Below, piece by piece: positions 18,231 to 30,075 of a stretch of 64,000 nucleotides of DNA. The stretch spans positions 35,361,956 to 35,425,955 of the forward strand of contig CM049318.1 in the NCBI GenBank assembly GCA_026874595.1. The letters are read 5' to 3'. How positions within the stretch are numbered: the stretch's first letter is position 1; every line of letters starts with the position of its first letter. The DNA is from Sipunculus nudus. Lineage: Eukaryota > Annelida > Sipuncula > Golfingiida > Sipunculidae. Both the position numbers and the translations under genes were made by a program. Under the pieces are notes generated by a model. The model was not told the origin of the DNA. It saw only the letters and a program-made list of their open reading frames with translations, and did no database searches.

Positions 18231-19100
18231 TTACTTTTTGTTATTTTTTCGGCCACGCCTCTTGCGTTTCTTGTTGACGCGACCTGTTTGAACTGTTTTG
18301 GTTTTGGATTGATCCTGCACGGTAGACGTCACGCGGCGTTTTTTCTTTCTCGATTGTTTAACCATTGCCTCTTGTACCTCATCTGATACCTCATGATCTA
18401 ACCATGACTGACATCGCTCGAGTTTTTCCCAGTTCCAACTGTGGTACTCCCGCACAAAACACGGTGCCACTAGTACCACAGGAAGTTCCCCTTCGGGTAT
18501 GCAGTCACGCAGCCTGTCCTGCATGTCTGTGTAAAGGATCAGGATCGCCTCTATGTAAAAAGATAATATACCGAATGCATCATACACCAGATCCTGACAC
18601 GGCGTTTTTCTCATTGCGTCGATGATAGCTTTCATTCTCTTGTACGTCAGTTTGTATGCACCGTCTTTCACGACGCGTTTCCCATCTGTTGGTCCAACCA
18701 TGGCATCTGCCTCAAACTTTTGTATATGTCCAGGGAACTTTGATATTACATCAATAAGATTTTTGGTCTTATCAGCAAAATCCTTTAAACCCCTACACTC
18801 TTCCCTACACTCTTCATCATCATCAGGCGATTCTATGATTCGCTTTTCGGCAATGTCTACCAGATCCTTGAGTTCTTGTATGCGGTCCTCCATTTCTTTT
18901 TGGACCCACATTTCGTGCTTCTGCCGGAAACTCATTGGAGGGTCCTGATTGGCTGGGTCGTCCCCTGGAGGGTCAATTTTCTGTTCCTCTTGTGTTTGGC
19001 CGATAATTAGACTGTCCTGGTTGGCCTGCCCATTAATTGGAGGGTCCGAGGCGCTAATCTTTTTGGGGCTCATCTCTCCGCTAACTTCTGTCGTTTCCAT
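18231..19100 (-). CDS. Acidic/basic nuclear-type protein, paralogue 3
   Basis: 289 residues from METTEV at 19100. It keeps the core of the family (ESPDDDEECRE, FPGHIQKFEAD, TPCQDLVYDAFGILSFY) and the basic tail (KKRKRRGRKNNKK), but replaces the Ser/Asp run with Asp/Pro-rich repeats (SDPPINGQANQDS, IDPPGDDPANQDPP). The conserved acceptor TTATTACAG-CAC sits about 17 bases before the ATG. The overlapping upstream leader has the conserved ATGCCAACATTCAAAC block. Confidence 0.75.
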   Translation of the reverse strand: METTEVSGEMSPKKISASDPPINGQANQDSLIIGQTQEEQKIDPPGDDPANQDPPMSFRQKHEMWVQKEMEDRIQELKDLVDIAEKRIIESPDDDEECREECRGLKDFADKTKNLIDVISKFPGHIQKFEADAMVGPTDGKRVVKDGAYKLTYKRMKAIIDAMRKTPCQDLVYDAFGILSFYIEAILILYTDMQDRLRDCIPEGELPVVLVAPCFVREYHSWNWEKLERCQSWLDHEVSDEVQEAMVKQSRKKKRRVTSTVQDQSKTKTVQTGRVNKKRKRRGRKNNKK

Positions 19101-19487
19101 TATCGTATCGGGTGTGCTGTAATAATCCATAAACGCCATTAAGGGAAGGGTAGCAGGAAAAATACCATCCAACTTAGCATGCCAACATTCAAACTCTCAG
19201 CACAGTGAAACAACCATATCACGTGATTCATGAAAAAAACTAAAAGACATTAATACAACTTACAATCATTTATTCTGATGAGATAATACAAAACTTGAAT
19301 AATACAAGATACGACAATCACGTATTCTAATTGAGGGAATACGGGGATATTAAGATCGATATACTGATCACACTATCTACTGTCACTTACAAAAACCAAA
19401 CATCTGCAATGGGTAAATATATTGGCATATTTACATGTTTATCCACAAGTCCGTTCAGCCATAAGTCCTTTTGTAAACATAACACTG
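19101..19487. other. Intergenic region
   Basis: Conserved leader block at 19115-19205, then a TTTATT (minus-strand AATAAA) near 19268. No gene. Confidence 0.45.
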
Positions 19488-20078
19488 TTACTTTCTTCCA
19501 TTTTCGTCCGCTGCAGCCTTCTTCTCTAACCATAAAGCCCAACCTAATATTAACACCCCCTGTGCGAACTCCTCCCAATGGTGATGGTGCCACATCATTT
19601 CAGATGGTATCGACTTACAGTGAACCATGCTCCTACGTATGTAAAGGGTCCTGACCCATAACATGTACGCCGACAATTGACATAAGGCCAGCCACAATAT
19701 ATCACTGCATGACCTGCGACGCATTACGCCGACGACGGAATACATCTTCTTGAACGTCTTCACGTATCCGCCATCTACTACGAAGCCGTTATGTTCTTGT
19801 TGTCCATCCCTTGCCTCGAAGTTTTGAATGTACCCAGGGATCTGAGATATTACGGCAATCAGATCCTTGATGTATGTAGCGAACTCTTTTAAAGCCATAC
19901 CCTCATCTTCATCATCGGATGATCGCTGTTCTGTATCCTTGACCAGTTTCGATGATCGCTCTTCCGCCTCCTTGGCCAGTTTCGCCATGTCGTCTAACAT
20001 TTGTTTGCCCACTATTTCATGTTTCTCTGGGTCGTATTCATCTGGGGAGTCATTCACGTTCATTCTTAATGAGTTCAT
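19488..20078 (-). CDS. Paralogue 4 of the acidic/basic family, decayed ends
   Basis: 196 residues if started at the first in-frame ATG (20078). In alignment the family's start METTE reads IETTD here (ATA instead of ATG, near 20105), so the ancestral start is lost although the conserved leader acceptor TAATTATTGCAG is present. The core remains (IPGYIQNFEARD, SCSDILWLALCQLSAYM), but the basic tail is missing (ends NGRK). A degenerating or functionally shifted copy. Confidence 0.6.
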   Translation of the reverse strand: MNSLRMNVNDSPDEYDPEKHEIVGKQMLDDMAKLAKEAEERSSKLVKDTEQRSSDDEDEGMALKEFATYIKDLIAVISQIPGYIQNFEARDGQQEHNGFVVDGGYVKTFKKMYSVVGVMRRRSCSDILWLALCQLSAYMLWVRTLYIRRSMVHCKSIPSEMMWHHHHWEEFAQGVLILGWALWLEKKAAADENGRK

Positions 20079-20250
20079 CTTTTCGCAAATGTCTGTAGTT
20101 TCTATGAATGTATCGCGCGTGCTGCAATAATTATAACGCGACCTGAGTAATGATGACACATATAACCCCTATGTAACAAATACAAAACCAATGTCACTGT
20201 CTATTACGTCGAGTCACAGTATTCATTGGTTCACGTCGTGCCGGCCATGA

Positions 20251-20724
20251 TTATTGGATACATGTAACAAAGTCCGGATATGTCTGCCACAAATCAGCCA
20301 GCAAGCACTGTGTCATCTGGTTCATTTCTTGGCATTGCAGTTTATGCTCATCAACGACACATACTAATGTTTGCATGTTTTCTATAACGAGTACGTATCT
20401 CCGGTGTACAGCGCACAACCGCTTATACACCGCCCAAAGTGCTTTCACAACAAGCTCAGAACATGACAACGATAGCACGTTATTTGCGATACACGACAGG
20501 TCCGCAAGTATTTGATCCATATCCATATTTTCACACGGATACGTTTGGTATGATATGACACACCCCAACAATTGATCAAAGCACTGTTGGAACATAGAAA
20601 TACATTCTACATATTGCTTTAACGTCGTGTCATTGTCGCTGTTTGGAGTAATACGTAGACACGTTTCTGCAGTTAATTTCAACTTTCCAAGTACATCTTC
20701 CACAAGAATATCGTTGTGTTCCAT
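20251..20724 (-). CDS. Small helical protein of unknown function
   Basis: 157 residues from the ATG at 20724. All-helical by eye, with LVVKALWAVYKRLCAVHRRYVL resembling the helix pattern of 17527-18090 and of the acidic paralogue family. Eleven cysteines are scattered without a zinc pattern. No signal peptide. Not recognised. Confidence 0.6.
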   Translation of the reverse strand: MEHNDILVEDVLGKLKLTAETCLRITPNSDNDTTLKQYVECISMFQQCFDQLLGCVISYQTYPCENMDMDQILADLSCIANNVLSLSCSELVVKALWAVYKRLCAVHRRYVLVIENMQTLVCVVDEHKLQCQEMNQMTQCLLADLWQTYPDFVTCIQ

Positions 20725-21397
20725 TGTCAGAACTACAATTACATACAAACGACATCATCACGACCGTCCTGCACAATTGTCCATGTGTTATGTCTATATC
20801 GTGTTGATGACCGATATTTACATTCAGTTGTAGGATGCTGAATCTCTTGTTTTACTTGATGCAGGTACGTGTAGTAACACGTCAATATTCCGCCGCCGTG
20901 TAAATTATACTGTGCATGATTACTTAGTAACAGGATGTCGTTCGATTACCGTCACCATATAAATATGACTGAGTATTATTATAGTACTATTAATATTTGT
21001 TTGTCAACATTATTTACAAACTGTCAGAAATGCGGTCTGTACAATAAGATTTCATAAACAATATTGTACTCACATTTAGCTGTGATATCCGGAACGATTT
21101 GTGTCTCTCTTCTTTATATGTCTTCGCTTTGCTCTGCAATAAAACAACAACACCGTAAGAACACACAGTCACCATTGATAATCTACAACAGGAAACGACA
21201 ACCACATATGGTGAATGCCAGTATCCCTATCACAAACCATATTCAAATCATTACATTTATCAACTGCCCCCTGAAATATAAATGACAAGGTACTCTTCCA
21301 ATGCTAGTCAGCACAAACAAAACGATAACAATAAAAAAAATATATAAAGCAACAACTTAACAGCAACTGCAACTCAACAGGCATCAAGGCGTGTGCC
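20725..21397. other. Intergenic AT-rich region
   Basis: I see no gene, only AT-rich sequence with short ORFs of unlikely composition. Confidence 0.4.
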
Positions 21398-21907
21398 TCA
21401 CTGACCTGCCAGCATCGATTGGAAATATGCGCCGACAAACGTGTTAACCAGGAAATGAAACAGCATTATGTGGGTTTCTCTGTCCGGCCGGTTCCGGTTA
21501 AGAATGTTCCTGATGAACACAAAGATGTGATCTCCTGTCTGCCTGGGGTTACTGTTCGGGGTAGGGTCGAACACGTGTGACGTGTAAGGGAATAATGACA
21601 TGAATAATGTCACAGTTGTCGTCAGTAGCTGGCGCATCTGGTCCGACATCTGAACATTCCCTTGAATCATACGTTCCAGGTACGTTTCTGGCCTGTACGG
21701 CACCAGAGGCAGGTTTCGGCGAAAGTTCACCGGTAAACCGTCAACATGCTGTTGCACATTATACTGCGCACCCACGGGCAACAAAGGCGACCACTGGCCT
21801 TGTAAGGTACCCGGAACATAGTTGCCTTGGGGTCGGGCCGGTGCGCCGTTCGGGGGCTGTGCCACTACAACCAAAGGCAACACTGGTTTTACAAAAACCG
21901 TTGTCAT
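21398..21907 (-). CDS. Proline-rich N-terminal / helical C-terminal protein
   Basis: 169 residues. The first 75 are Pro/Gly/Gln-rich (VAQPPNGAPARPQGNY) and the rest is helical and hydrophobic (LLTTTVTLFMSLFPYT, HIMLFHFLVNTFVGAYF). The promoter at 22205-22257 and a GTGAGT donor near 22012-22017 indicate a leader intron ending shortly before the ATG. Function unknown; the layout (disordered head, helical tail) could suit a structural or assembly protein. Confidence 0.65.
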   Translation of the reverse strand: MTTVFVKPVLPLVVVAQPPNGAPARPQGNYVPGTLQGQWSPLLPVGAQYNVQQHVDGLPVNFRRNLPLVPYRPETYLERMIQGNVQMSDQMRQLLTTTVTLFMSLFPYTSHVFDPTPNSNPRQTGDHIFVFIRNILNRNRPDRETHIMLFHFLVNTFVGAYFQSMLAGQ

Positions 21908-22204
21908 ATATCACATATGACATTGCCGAACAGTTGGATCAGAATGTACATCAATAAGAGATGAACACCTTTTACTGTGAACTAAATGTGTTGAACGATA
22001 AAATAAATGTACTCACTTTTGATTTCTTGCTCGCTTTCTGTTGTGAATATTCTCTTTATTCTTCACTCGCTTCTTCTGTCTATCCTTCACGCCTGTAAAT
22101 TGCTTCAGTGAAGTCCTATACTGCTTCTATACTAGTATCCGTGTGCTACGGTATAAGTCCCTTGCTGCTGTTCACTTGCAGTGGTATGTCTCTAAGCGAG
22201 AGTG
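21908..22204. other. Leader exon/intron of the 21398-21907 gene
   Basis: On the minus strand, AAAA-GTGAGTAC around 22010-22017 is a consensus 5' splice site. Possible acceptors (CATTTAG, TTCACAG) lie between it and the ATG. No other gene. Confidence 0.45.
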
Positions 22205-22257
22205 ATTGCACTGTTGCGAGTAGGGTCCTTATATACACAATTTAGCTTGTGACGTCA
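22205..22257 (-). promoter_or_regulatory. CRE-TATA-initiator promoter
   Basis: ATTGCACTGTTG at 22205-22216, CCTTATATAC at 22227-22236 and TGACGTCA at 22250-22257, the same order and spacing as 4553-4605. Read leftwards it drives the 21398-21907 gene. Confidence 0.7.
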
Positions 22258-23250
22258 CACATACAAAGAGCCAGAGTGACATCCGGTGAAACCCTAAATG
22301 GTTCCGGAATGTGCACAGACCTACGTATTATTGTGTTTGTTGATATTATATAAATATATGAATATATATATCGGCATGTCTGGTCGGTAAGTGGTTCACG
22401 TGACAAAGAGGTAACGTGTATGTCTACTTCGGATGTACAACACGTGGTATCATAAGAAGCATGCTTTCAGAGCTTCAGTACGCCAGGCAGAACAGACATT
22501 ATGACCAATGCTCATATGTCTTTGATTCCCGTTTGAATGAAGGTTTATAAGTGTACATGTCTTCAGACACATCATGACATGTGGTCGTCTACCCATCAAA
22601 AATATGAACGGACATGTTTCGCAGACGGATGCCGGTACCAAGCTCATAATAAAACCCACTTCTATCAGTCGAGGGATGCAGCCGGCGTGTGTGTGGATTT
22701 CTTAATGGGCTCACAGCCACACATAACAGTCAAGGATGAATAACAAATTTTATAATGGACACATATCCTGAGCTGCGACGTACATCAGATGCAACATGAG
22801 TGCAGCACACGTCTTGGTAGCAAACACCCCCCCCCCTCTTTTTTTTCGCTGTTTGTCAAGCTTTCTCATAAATCTCGATCATTAGTAACACGTACATGTC
22901 TTTGGTGTCTAAGTGCATTTGATATAGCCAAACGTCAATGAACGAACGTGTTTGGCAAGTTAAAGCACACAGAAGGCCTAACTGTCGCACGTCTAATACT
23001 GAGATTTCCAATTCAATATATTTGTCAATATGCGTCGCGTGTTATCTCCGCTCACGTGTTTCTCTGCGTGTTCTGGCAGCGTCAGCTGACCTCATACGTT
23101 CTCATAATATACACCTTCACCTGTAATAAAAGAAACACTCGGTCATACGTTATCTTTACTCATATAACACTCTGTAAAGTTTTATCAATAATATACTTCA
23201 TAACAAAATGTGCACACGTATGATCACGGCTTGCTAAAGTCATACCCTTC
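22258..23250. other. Gene-free interval
   Basis: Only short ORFs of unlikely composition. Ten C followed by TCTTTTTTTT occurs at 22827-22846. Confidence 0.4.
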
Positions 23251-24937
23251 TTATATCAGTACTGGCACATCTTTTTGTTCTATGGAAACTGTGGAAAAGC
23301 TCGATAATATGGCATGTACAAACCTTTTATGCATCCGATACATGTTGCACGATGGTTGCTTGCGAATGCTTCCACCTGACGGATACCGATTACCTCCCGG
23401 CGTATCAGTCCTGTGCAACACATACTCTTTTCGTCCCACGCGACCATCGCGTATGCATTCGACCTCGTCCGGCCAGTCCCTTTTGCACTTTTTGATTATA
23501 TTCATATAAACAGATAGTCCCCGAGGACAACCAAAACCAGATCTGTATTGGTCGAACAGCTCGACCGTTTTCACTACGCTCGCTACATACAGCTCAGGGT
23601 TCATCACTTCACTCGGAGAGAACGTTGCAGCGGTTTTAACGATATGTACCCTGTCCCACAGACTAACGTCTTTTCCGGGAGCCAATGTGCTGTAAAATCG
23701 CACGTATGGGTCAATTCTGGTATGCCTCGACATGATTTTTTGTCCCAAGCTGACATCCCAGACATGATGCACGTTTGCAGCCCAGTCAATCGATGTGGGA
23801 GGTTCCCCAGAAATACGCACGTCATTATCTTGAGGGTCGTGCAGGGTTGCGATCAGTGTGACAGGGTGGTCTCCGTCCAAACTCCGTTTCATCTTTACAC
23901 CACCTGGCGGTGTACCTCTCCACTCGTACTTTTCAAGTACGGTAGTTCCGCGTCTGAGGCCCTCGGGATAACTGGCATCTGACCAAACGGTGTATTTTCT
24001 CCCTGTGGCCCGTTCACGCTCCACCCAACAGTGGCCCAAAGCCCATTTGGGTTCAACTGCTCCGAATACTGCCCGCAGACGCGAACGCTCAGGAAAGCAG
24101 GTCATCGCAAAAGACATCAGACCTTCCATGTCCAGGTATTCACAGAAAACCCGCCCTCCCGCGTCCGTGCACTGCACCGGAGCGTCCTGGTAGTACGCCA
24201 TTGGAGGCTGCCTTTTGAGCCACGACCAAGCAGAATCTCTTTTGACCACCCCTTCCGGATCCCAACCAACGTACACCACGTTTAGTGCCACTGCATAAGG
24301 CGTCACGTAAAACGGTCTAAGACTGGCGGGCTCCATTGACGACCTCGATGCGCGAACGGGCACCCACACTAAGGCCAATCCGTGTTCGCATTGGATGTAA
24401 CGTCCCACCATGAGGTGAACCTCCCCGCCTGCGTGATCGATTTCCTGTCGCCAGTCCCTTATGTCGAAAACAAACTGTGAAACTCGTCCTTTGCCGTCCG
24501 TGCAAACCCAGTACGTGTTAAACGTGGCGCCGGACAGTTTGAAAAATACAGTCTCGTGGAAGAGTCGGGGGACGCGATCTGACGGGTCAGTGTCAAAAGA
24601 GACCACCGCTCCGTCCTTGTGCGCCATCCCGAAATATGTACCCATGATGCCGTCGGGCCCTGTGTCATGAACAGCAAGATCGACCGGAGGCCACATGTCT
24701 GACATGTCTGACTCGTGTAATGGCAATACAAAGAAAACTGCAATTAATAAATGGACACGCGTCACAACATTACGTCACATGATCCGCACAAATAATGGAC
24801 ACGGTCGTCCAGTCACTACATCCGTCTATGTACAAAAAAGGTCACTCACGTTTTATTCGACTGGCACGCAATCCGTACGAATGATCAGTGTATGTGTCAA
24901 TGGGTCCACCCAGTTGCTGTATTCGCTTCGCCAGCAT
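23251..24937 (-). CDS. Large protein of unknown function, probably two exons
   Basis: The main ORF (down to the stop at 23251) gives about 495 residues with many Trp, Tyr and Cys and no recognised domain; landmarks are WPPVDLAVHDTGPDG, CTDAGGRVFCEYLDMEG and GHCWVERERATGRKY. No in-frame ATG precedes residue SDM-SDM. A splice model fits: exon 1 24937-24850 (ATG, ends at GTGAGT), intron 24849-24738 ending AATTGCAG, exon 2 24737-23251, phase preserved, 524 residues. Alternatively a GTG at 24765 would give a convincing signal peptide (HLLIAVFFVLPL), but that start is not normal for eukaryotic translation. Secreted versus cytosolic location therefore depends on the true start. Promoter at 24971-25003. 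Confidence 0.7.
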
Positions 24938-24970
24938 CAGGCAGTGTGCAAGCAACGCTGCCCTGCAGCC

Positions 24971-25003
24971 CCTTATATACGTTATCTTGTCATGTCACGT
25001 GAC
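24971..25003 (-). promoter_or_regulatory. E-box/TATA promoter
   Basis: CCTTATATAC (24971-24980) with TCACGTGA (24996-25003) upstream on the minus strand; a variant of the CRE-TATA promoters at 4553 and 22205, followed by the same GTGAGT-donor leader design. Confidence 0.6.
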
Positions 25004-25539
25004 TGACACATACACTGCTTACATGAGCGTGCGAGCGTAATTCATCCCGTTTTGGTGCACACGTGATTGACACGTTCAGGGAAAACAACATATCTCGTTA
25101 CAAACTGAGTCACGACACATGGGGTCACGGCGTGTCTACAGTAAAGTTGCGCAATACCATCGAATGTTAATCATACAGCCCGCTTCCTTTACTCTATCAT
25201 TTGTTTTTAGTGATTTTTTTTCGTAACGATTCCATGTACGGGTATTGGATGTATATATGTATAGTTATATGTATTTACGTAAACATGAGCAGTCTGTATG
25301 TGGCAACGTGTATGACACATAACATCTAAAAAAAAACCACCTGACAATACAGCAGTCCTGCATCACACACATCAGGAAACACTCACGCAGACAGCCCCTG
25401 TCACGCTCAGACGTACCAGCACAGTCACGAGACGTGAACCTGTTACACCAAGAGTAAAATAACACAAACGCTATGCCTTTTCTAGTTACACAGACGTTTA
25501 TTGAATGTACAGAAAGTGATGACATATGATATGTCATGT

Positions 25540-25640
25540 ACAATATATATATAATATATGTATATATGAAATATATGTGCATATATAATATATGTATATA
25601 TGAAATATATGGGTATATATAATATATGTATATATGAAAC
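25540..25640. repeat. AT-rich tandem repeat, about 40-bp unit
   Basis: Block ATATATGTATATATGAAATA repeats about three times. Confidence 0.7.
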
Positions 25641-27292
25641 GAAACCAGATATGGAAGATATATAGCTTATACATGCATATCTACACAGCATATGTCAGTC
25701 AGAATCATATACATCAGTATGCGCCGTCTGAATAAATCAATCAAACAAATAAAACATATGATACAAGTACGTGCTTATACAAGTGGTACTGCTTTGCATT
25801 TGTGCAGATTCCCGGCAGAGAACGTCGACAGAGGAAAAAAGCTTCCAACATCATGTGCAGCACATATATCGTTAACTTATATGGAAAAAAAAAATGAAAT
25901 AAGGAATCCAAGTTGAAAACATTAGACATTAACACCTATATATATGTATATACATCTTTCTATCTACAGATATCTGTCAATCATATATTTACATTCATGA
26001 ACGTCAACCCATAAACATAAGCAGGTACATGTTACCACATCGCATATTCTATATAGAAACTGTGATGTCCCTTAACAAAACAGAACGAGGTATAATAATG
26101 TATAGATATGTGGCAGTAACGAAAATGTTAAACATACCACTCGTATTAACTAAAGAGGAAAGGGGTTTACAGAACAACGGATTCACCGTTTAGCGATAAG
26201 ACATATATGATAAACATACAAACAAAAGAACGTAATTTGAAATAAAAGCAAAATAATCTGTGGCACGTGTGATCCTTGTTAGGGATGGATGAGACTATTA
26301 TTCGTCTGACCTCTACCCGTGTGACCTTTCTGGCATGGGTGTCCCTCAATATAGATAAAATCTACGCCAGCAGAGCTCACAGGGTCATTGAAGTACACAA
26401 GCTCCCCTACCACGGCAAGGTTATAGTCTCGGCAGGGGAGTAATATGTTTTATTGTTATCACAAAAGATACATGACAGAAAAAAACGAAGCGCAGGTTTG
26501 ACCGTGTCAGTCTGATGAGAACAAGGGACATAGGCACAGCAGATACTGGGCCCATCATATATACATACAGGGAAAACTATGTATGGGTAAGCAATATTAG
26601 CAAATAGAAAGGATGGAAGGGTTCACAAAAGAGTTGTAAACAAAAATATAAAAAATGGTGAGTACCAGATTACAAAACAAAGCATTATATTGCTCCAAAC
26701 ACAGGAAAGGGATTGGGAATAAACAACTGATAGGCAACAAGAGTATAAGTTGAGAAAACAATTCTTTGGTAAGTAAAAAATTATGCATGACCTGAACCAT
26801 GAGAAACGTGTAATGGGTATGTAAGACCAAGAGACAGGCTGGAAGTATTATCATAACTATAACGGAACGACAGCCCACGAACATACACCTTTCAAGGTAA
26901 GCATGACGGAAGGCAAAATGGAAAAGGGCACGCAAGGACAAAATGTTTGGTAAGAAACAAATATCAGCTGGAAGGATTTGGCGATCATTACAGAAGGCTT
27001 TAAAAAAGACAACGACATATCTACCCACAGATTGTGCGTCGGACACATATATGACCAAACAAAAGAGGTCCGTTTTATAGGACGACGGATGATGTTCACG
27101 GATAGCATTCAAAGCAGCACATTGCCCATGAAAAGGAAAAGTAATATGATAGCAACATGCCAACAGATCTGAAAATAAAATCGGGTAAGTAATACTCTAT
27201 GAGGTAAAGACAAAATCTGATGGCGCCATGTTACATACGTAAATGTAGTGTTTAGGGTTCGGGGTAATTATGTGTGGATGTACTGAATGCAC

Positions 27293-27295
<3 letters not shown>

Positions 27296-27336
<41 letters not shown>

Positions 27337-27355
27337 GTATATATATTTATATATA
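27296..27355. repeat. (AT)n microsatellite
   Basis: Nearly pure TA dinucleotides with two TTTATA interruptions. Confidence 0.8.
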
Positions 27356-29837
27356 CAGAGAAACAAACTGCTTGGGAACAAGAGAAACAGGCATCAGCGA
27401 CCTTCGTTAGCTGATGGATGTTTAATACCTGCAACAACATGCAGCGGCCTTCTAACATGGAGATTATCTTATATGACTGTGTGGAAGATACCTGACGGTC
27501 TTTGCAGAAAGTATCACAAACATGCAACTGGGAAATAAATCGACTTTTTTTATGTTGAATGTAAAGAATTATGTAGTGTGTGCTAAGAAGGACACTCTCA
27601 CGGTGCTAATGCCGATCGTTACCAGATTCTTTTACTACATTATAACAACTGGAGGAGAGCGTGTCAGAACTGTAACATTGCTGCATTATGGGAAGAACCA
27701 ATACCACCTGTATTTTGCACCGCGTGCCGGTCAACACAACAATTACAGAAGAACCTATAACACCCTAAACAATTTGGCTTGGAAGGAGAAGCAAAAAGGC
27801 CTACACGCGAAAGGGGATGGAAGAGCAATCACTGTGACTGGCAGACAGTTGGATTCAGTGAAGCAACAAAGGATAAACAGTGAACCAACATGGAAGGTAG
27901 CTGTGAGATGGACAAGGTACAGGCTGTAAGAGACCCGGAGGACCTGAGCTATGCCAACACGCCCTCAGAAGAAAAACTGCCAATTTCTCATGCGTTCCGT
28001 TATATTCGTATCCAACAATACCAAGATATCTGAGAACGGAACAGATATTATCGCTTACGAGAGAAGCAGATGAAAGGAACAACAGCAGCAACAACATCGT
28101 TAGCGATTCACATACATGAGGGAGTAAACAAAACACATAATAGTTTTTTTTGTATCAAACATTTCCAGGGAGGAAACCTTGAAAACACAAGGAAGAAACA
28201 CAGTTCAAGGGAAAGTTGGGCGAAGGAGACAATGGGAAAGAAAACAAAGAGGCACAGGTGTGTGTCCAGACAAGTAGGATCATAAAAAACGGAGACGCTT
28301 TCTACCAACTCGTTAAGCGGCGGTGAAATGTGAGAGGAAGTGCAGATTGAACTTTGCAATTGGTATTTTCTATTAACATCAGGATATATATATATTTATA
28401 TACATGAACATATTTATATATACATACTTTACATAAGCATATATACACAGTTGTATTTGGTAATAATTTAACTAGAGTTGTCCGGAATATCGAGTTTTTA
28501 ACATAACGAGTTTCCACCGTATTATATTTGTGTATATATATAAAAGAGATCGATACATAAAGTATCGAGTGACTGTAATACCGGAACCGATTATCCTATT
28601 CCCAATACCGATAAAAGCATCCTTTGTAAATTAAAATAAATAACACCAGCAAGAAATAAGCCACAGGACAGTGACGATTATGTGACATAATCATCCAGTG
28701 AAGAAGACGTAGAAGGGTAAAGGATGAATTACAATGTTGCGGGGAGGAAGAAGACAAAAAACACTAGTGCCGACGGAATATGATCAACTGGCTTCATGAA
28801 ACGATTTTTAGTTGGTTTCAGGAGCTCTCATCGAAAACCTAGTACTTGATGAAGTCTCGATAAGTGGGATGGAGAATACAATAACCAGCCTTTGAGAACT
28901 GGACATTTATTGGAAGCATATATGGAACACCGTGTCAGTCGAATAGAAGATGGATTAAAAAGGACTTACGAAATCCTGCGACACACATTGTGACAAACAT
29001 AGGAGAAAAACCATCAAAGTGCGGATCATAAGGGAAGACAGAAAAGAAAAGTCAAACCACACGTGCAGTTACGACAACCGTTCGGTAATCGACAATTACT
29101 GTCGGTTTATATTGAGAAGGGGACCTTTTCACATATCGTCATCTTGAGAAGGGATATTCCTCATAGCGTCAACATCCAAGGCAAAACAGAAAAGGAAGAC
29201 CGGCTCGTCCCTAAAATCAATTTATATTGAGAGTGAGACCAAGAACATACACAGCATGACATTTAAAAAAATACTCTGAGCAAAATAATGTTGCGATTAG
29301 TTAAGGTCATCGCAGAGTCCAACCTGCAGTACCATGGGAGAAATTGTAAGTATAATCAAACAAATCAGTACACACGACCCGGTAAATCATACGAACGATA
29401 TCACGACCCAACATGCAGGACGCTAACAATGAAAAAGTTTTACGTGGGGTAAGTAAAATAAGGCAACAAATTGCAAGTACCATAACTGAAACAGAAGAAA
29501 CCAACTGTCCGGGACATTGCCTTAAAAAATAAAAAGAATATGAAACCGAACTGGGGAGAAAGGGAACGTACCAACAATCGCTTTGTTTATATACGTCATT
29601 GAAGAGATCGAGAAGTGCAAGCAGATCAGAACACTAACACAGAACCAGCATGCAGCGAAAGGAACCACGCAATAAAAAGGAAGAGAAACTGTCATAACAT
29701 TAAGTGTAGGTAAGAAACGTCGTCTGTAAGAGGTGGGAAAATCGGGAACAATAACAGGGGATACACATTATACAATGTCGCAAATAAAGATGTGGGGATC
29801 ACTAACCCTCACACAAGAAAACAGTATATATATTCAG

Positions 29838-30075
29838 GGCTCGACATTAACTTTTGAAAGTATTTGCCTGACCGGGTAAGTAACATCTAGCTATTACTTG
29901 CCCTACATGAATGTTTACTTGCCTTACAAATATGAATGATTGTATCGAAAAACACAAAGACGTTTTTGCATGCCTTAGGTAAAGTTTTTCTGTTGGACCG
30001 ATTGGTCCAGTCGGGCAAGTAGGAGGGGACTTCTAGTTGCCTTACCACTATTTTAGGAACTTTTACTGTCCCCGT
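29838..30075. repeat. Possible dispersed-repeat fragment with internal inverted repeat
   Basis: Begins near GGGCTCGACATTAAC and contains GGGTAAGTAA (29874-29883) facing TTACTTGCCC (29894-29903), plus further CTTGCC / GGGCAAG pairs. From memory it resembles a dispersed repeat common in invertebrate genomes; the identification is unverified. Confidence 0.35.

Noticed and set aside
26597-27163. 188-residue hydrophobic minus-strand ORF
   Set aside because: Composition (Leu/Phe/Ile/Cys throughout) reflects the reverse of a purine-rich strand; no promoter or homology pattern.
26830-27175. THAP-zinc-finger-like remnant on the plus strand (SWKDLAIITEGF, HRLCVGH)
   Set aside because: Only the second half of a THAP pattern is suggested, an in-frame stop interrupts it, and the N-terminal Cys pair is missing. 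Too weak to annotate.
27522-27929. 135-residue plus-strand ORF
   Set aside because: No recognisable motif, lies in the gene-poor purine-rich region; composition looks random.
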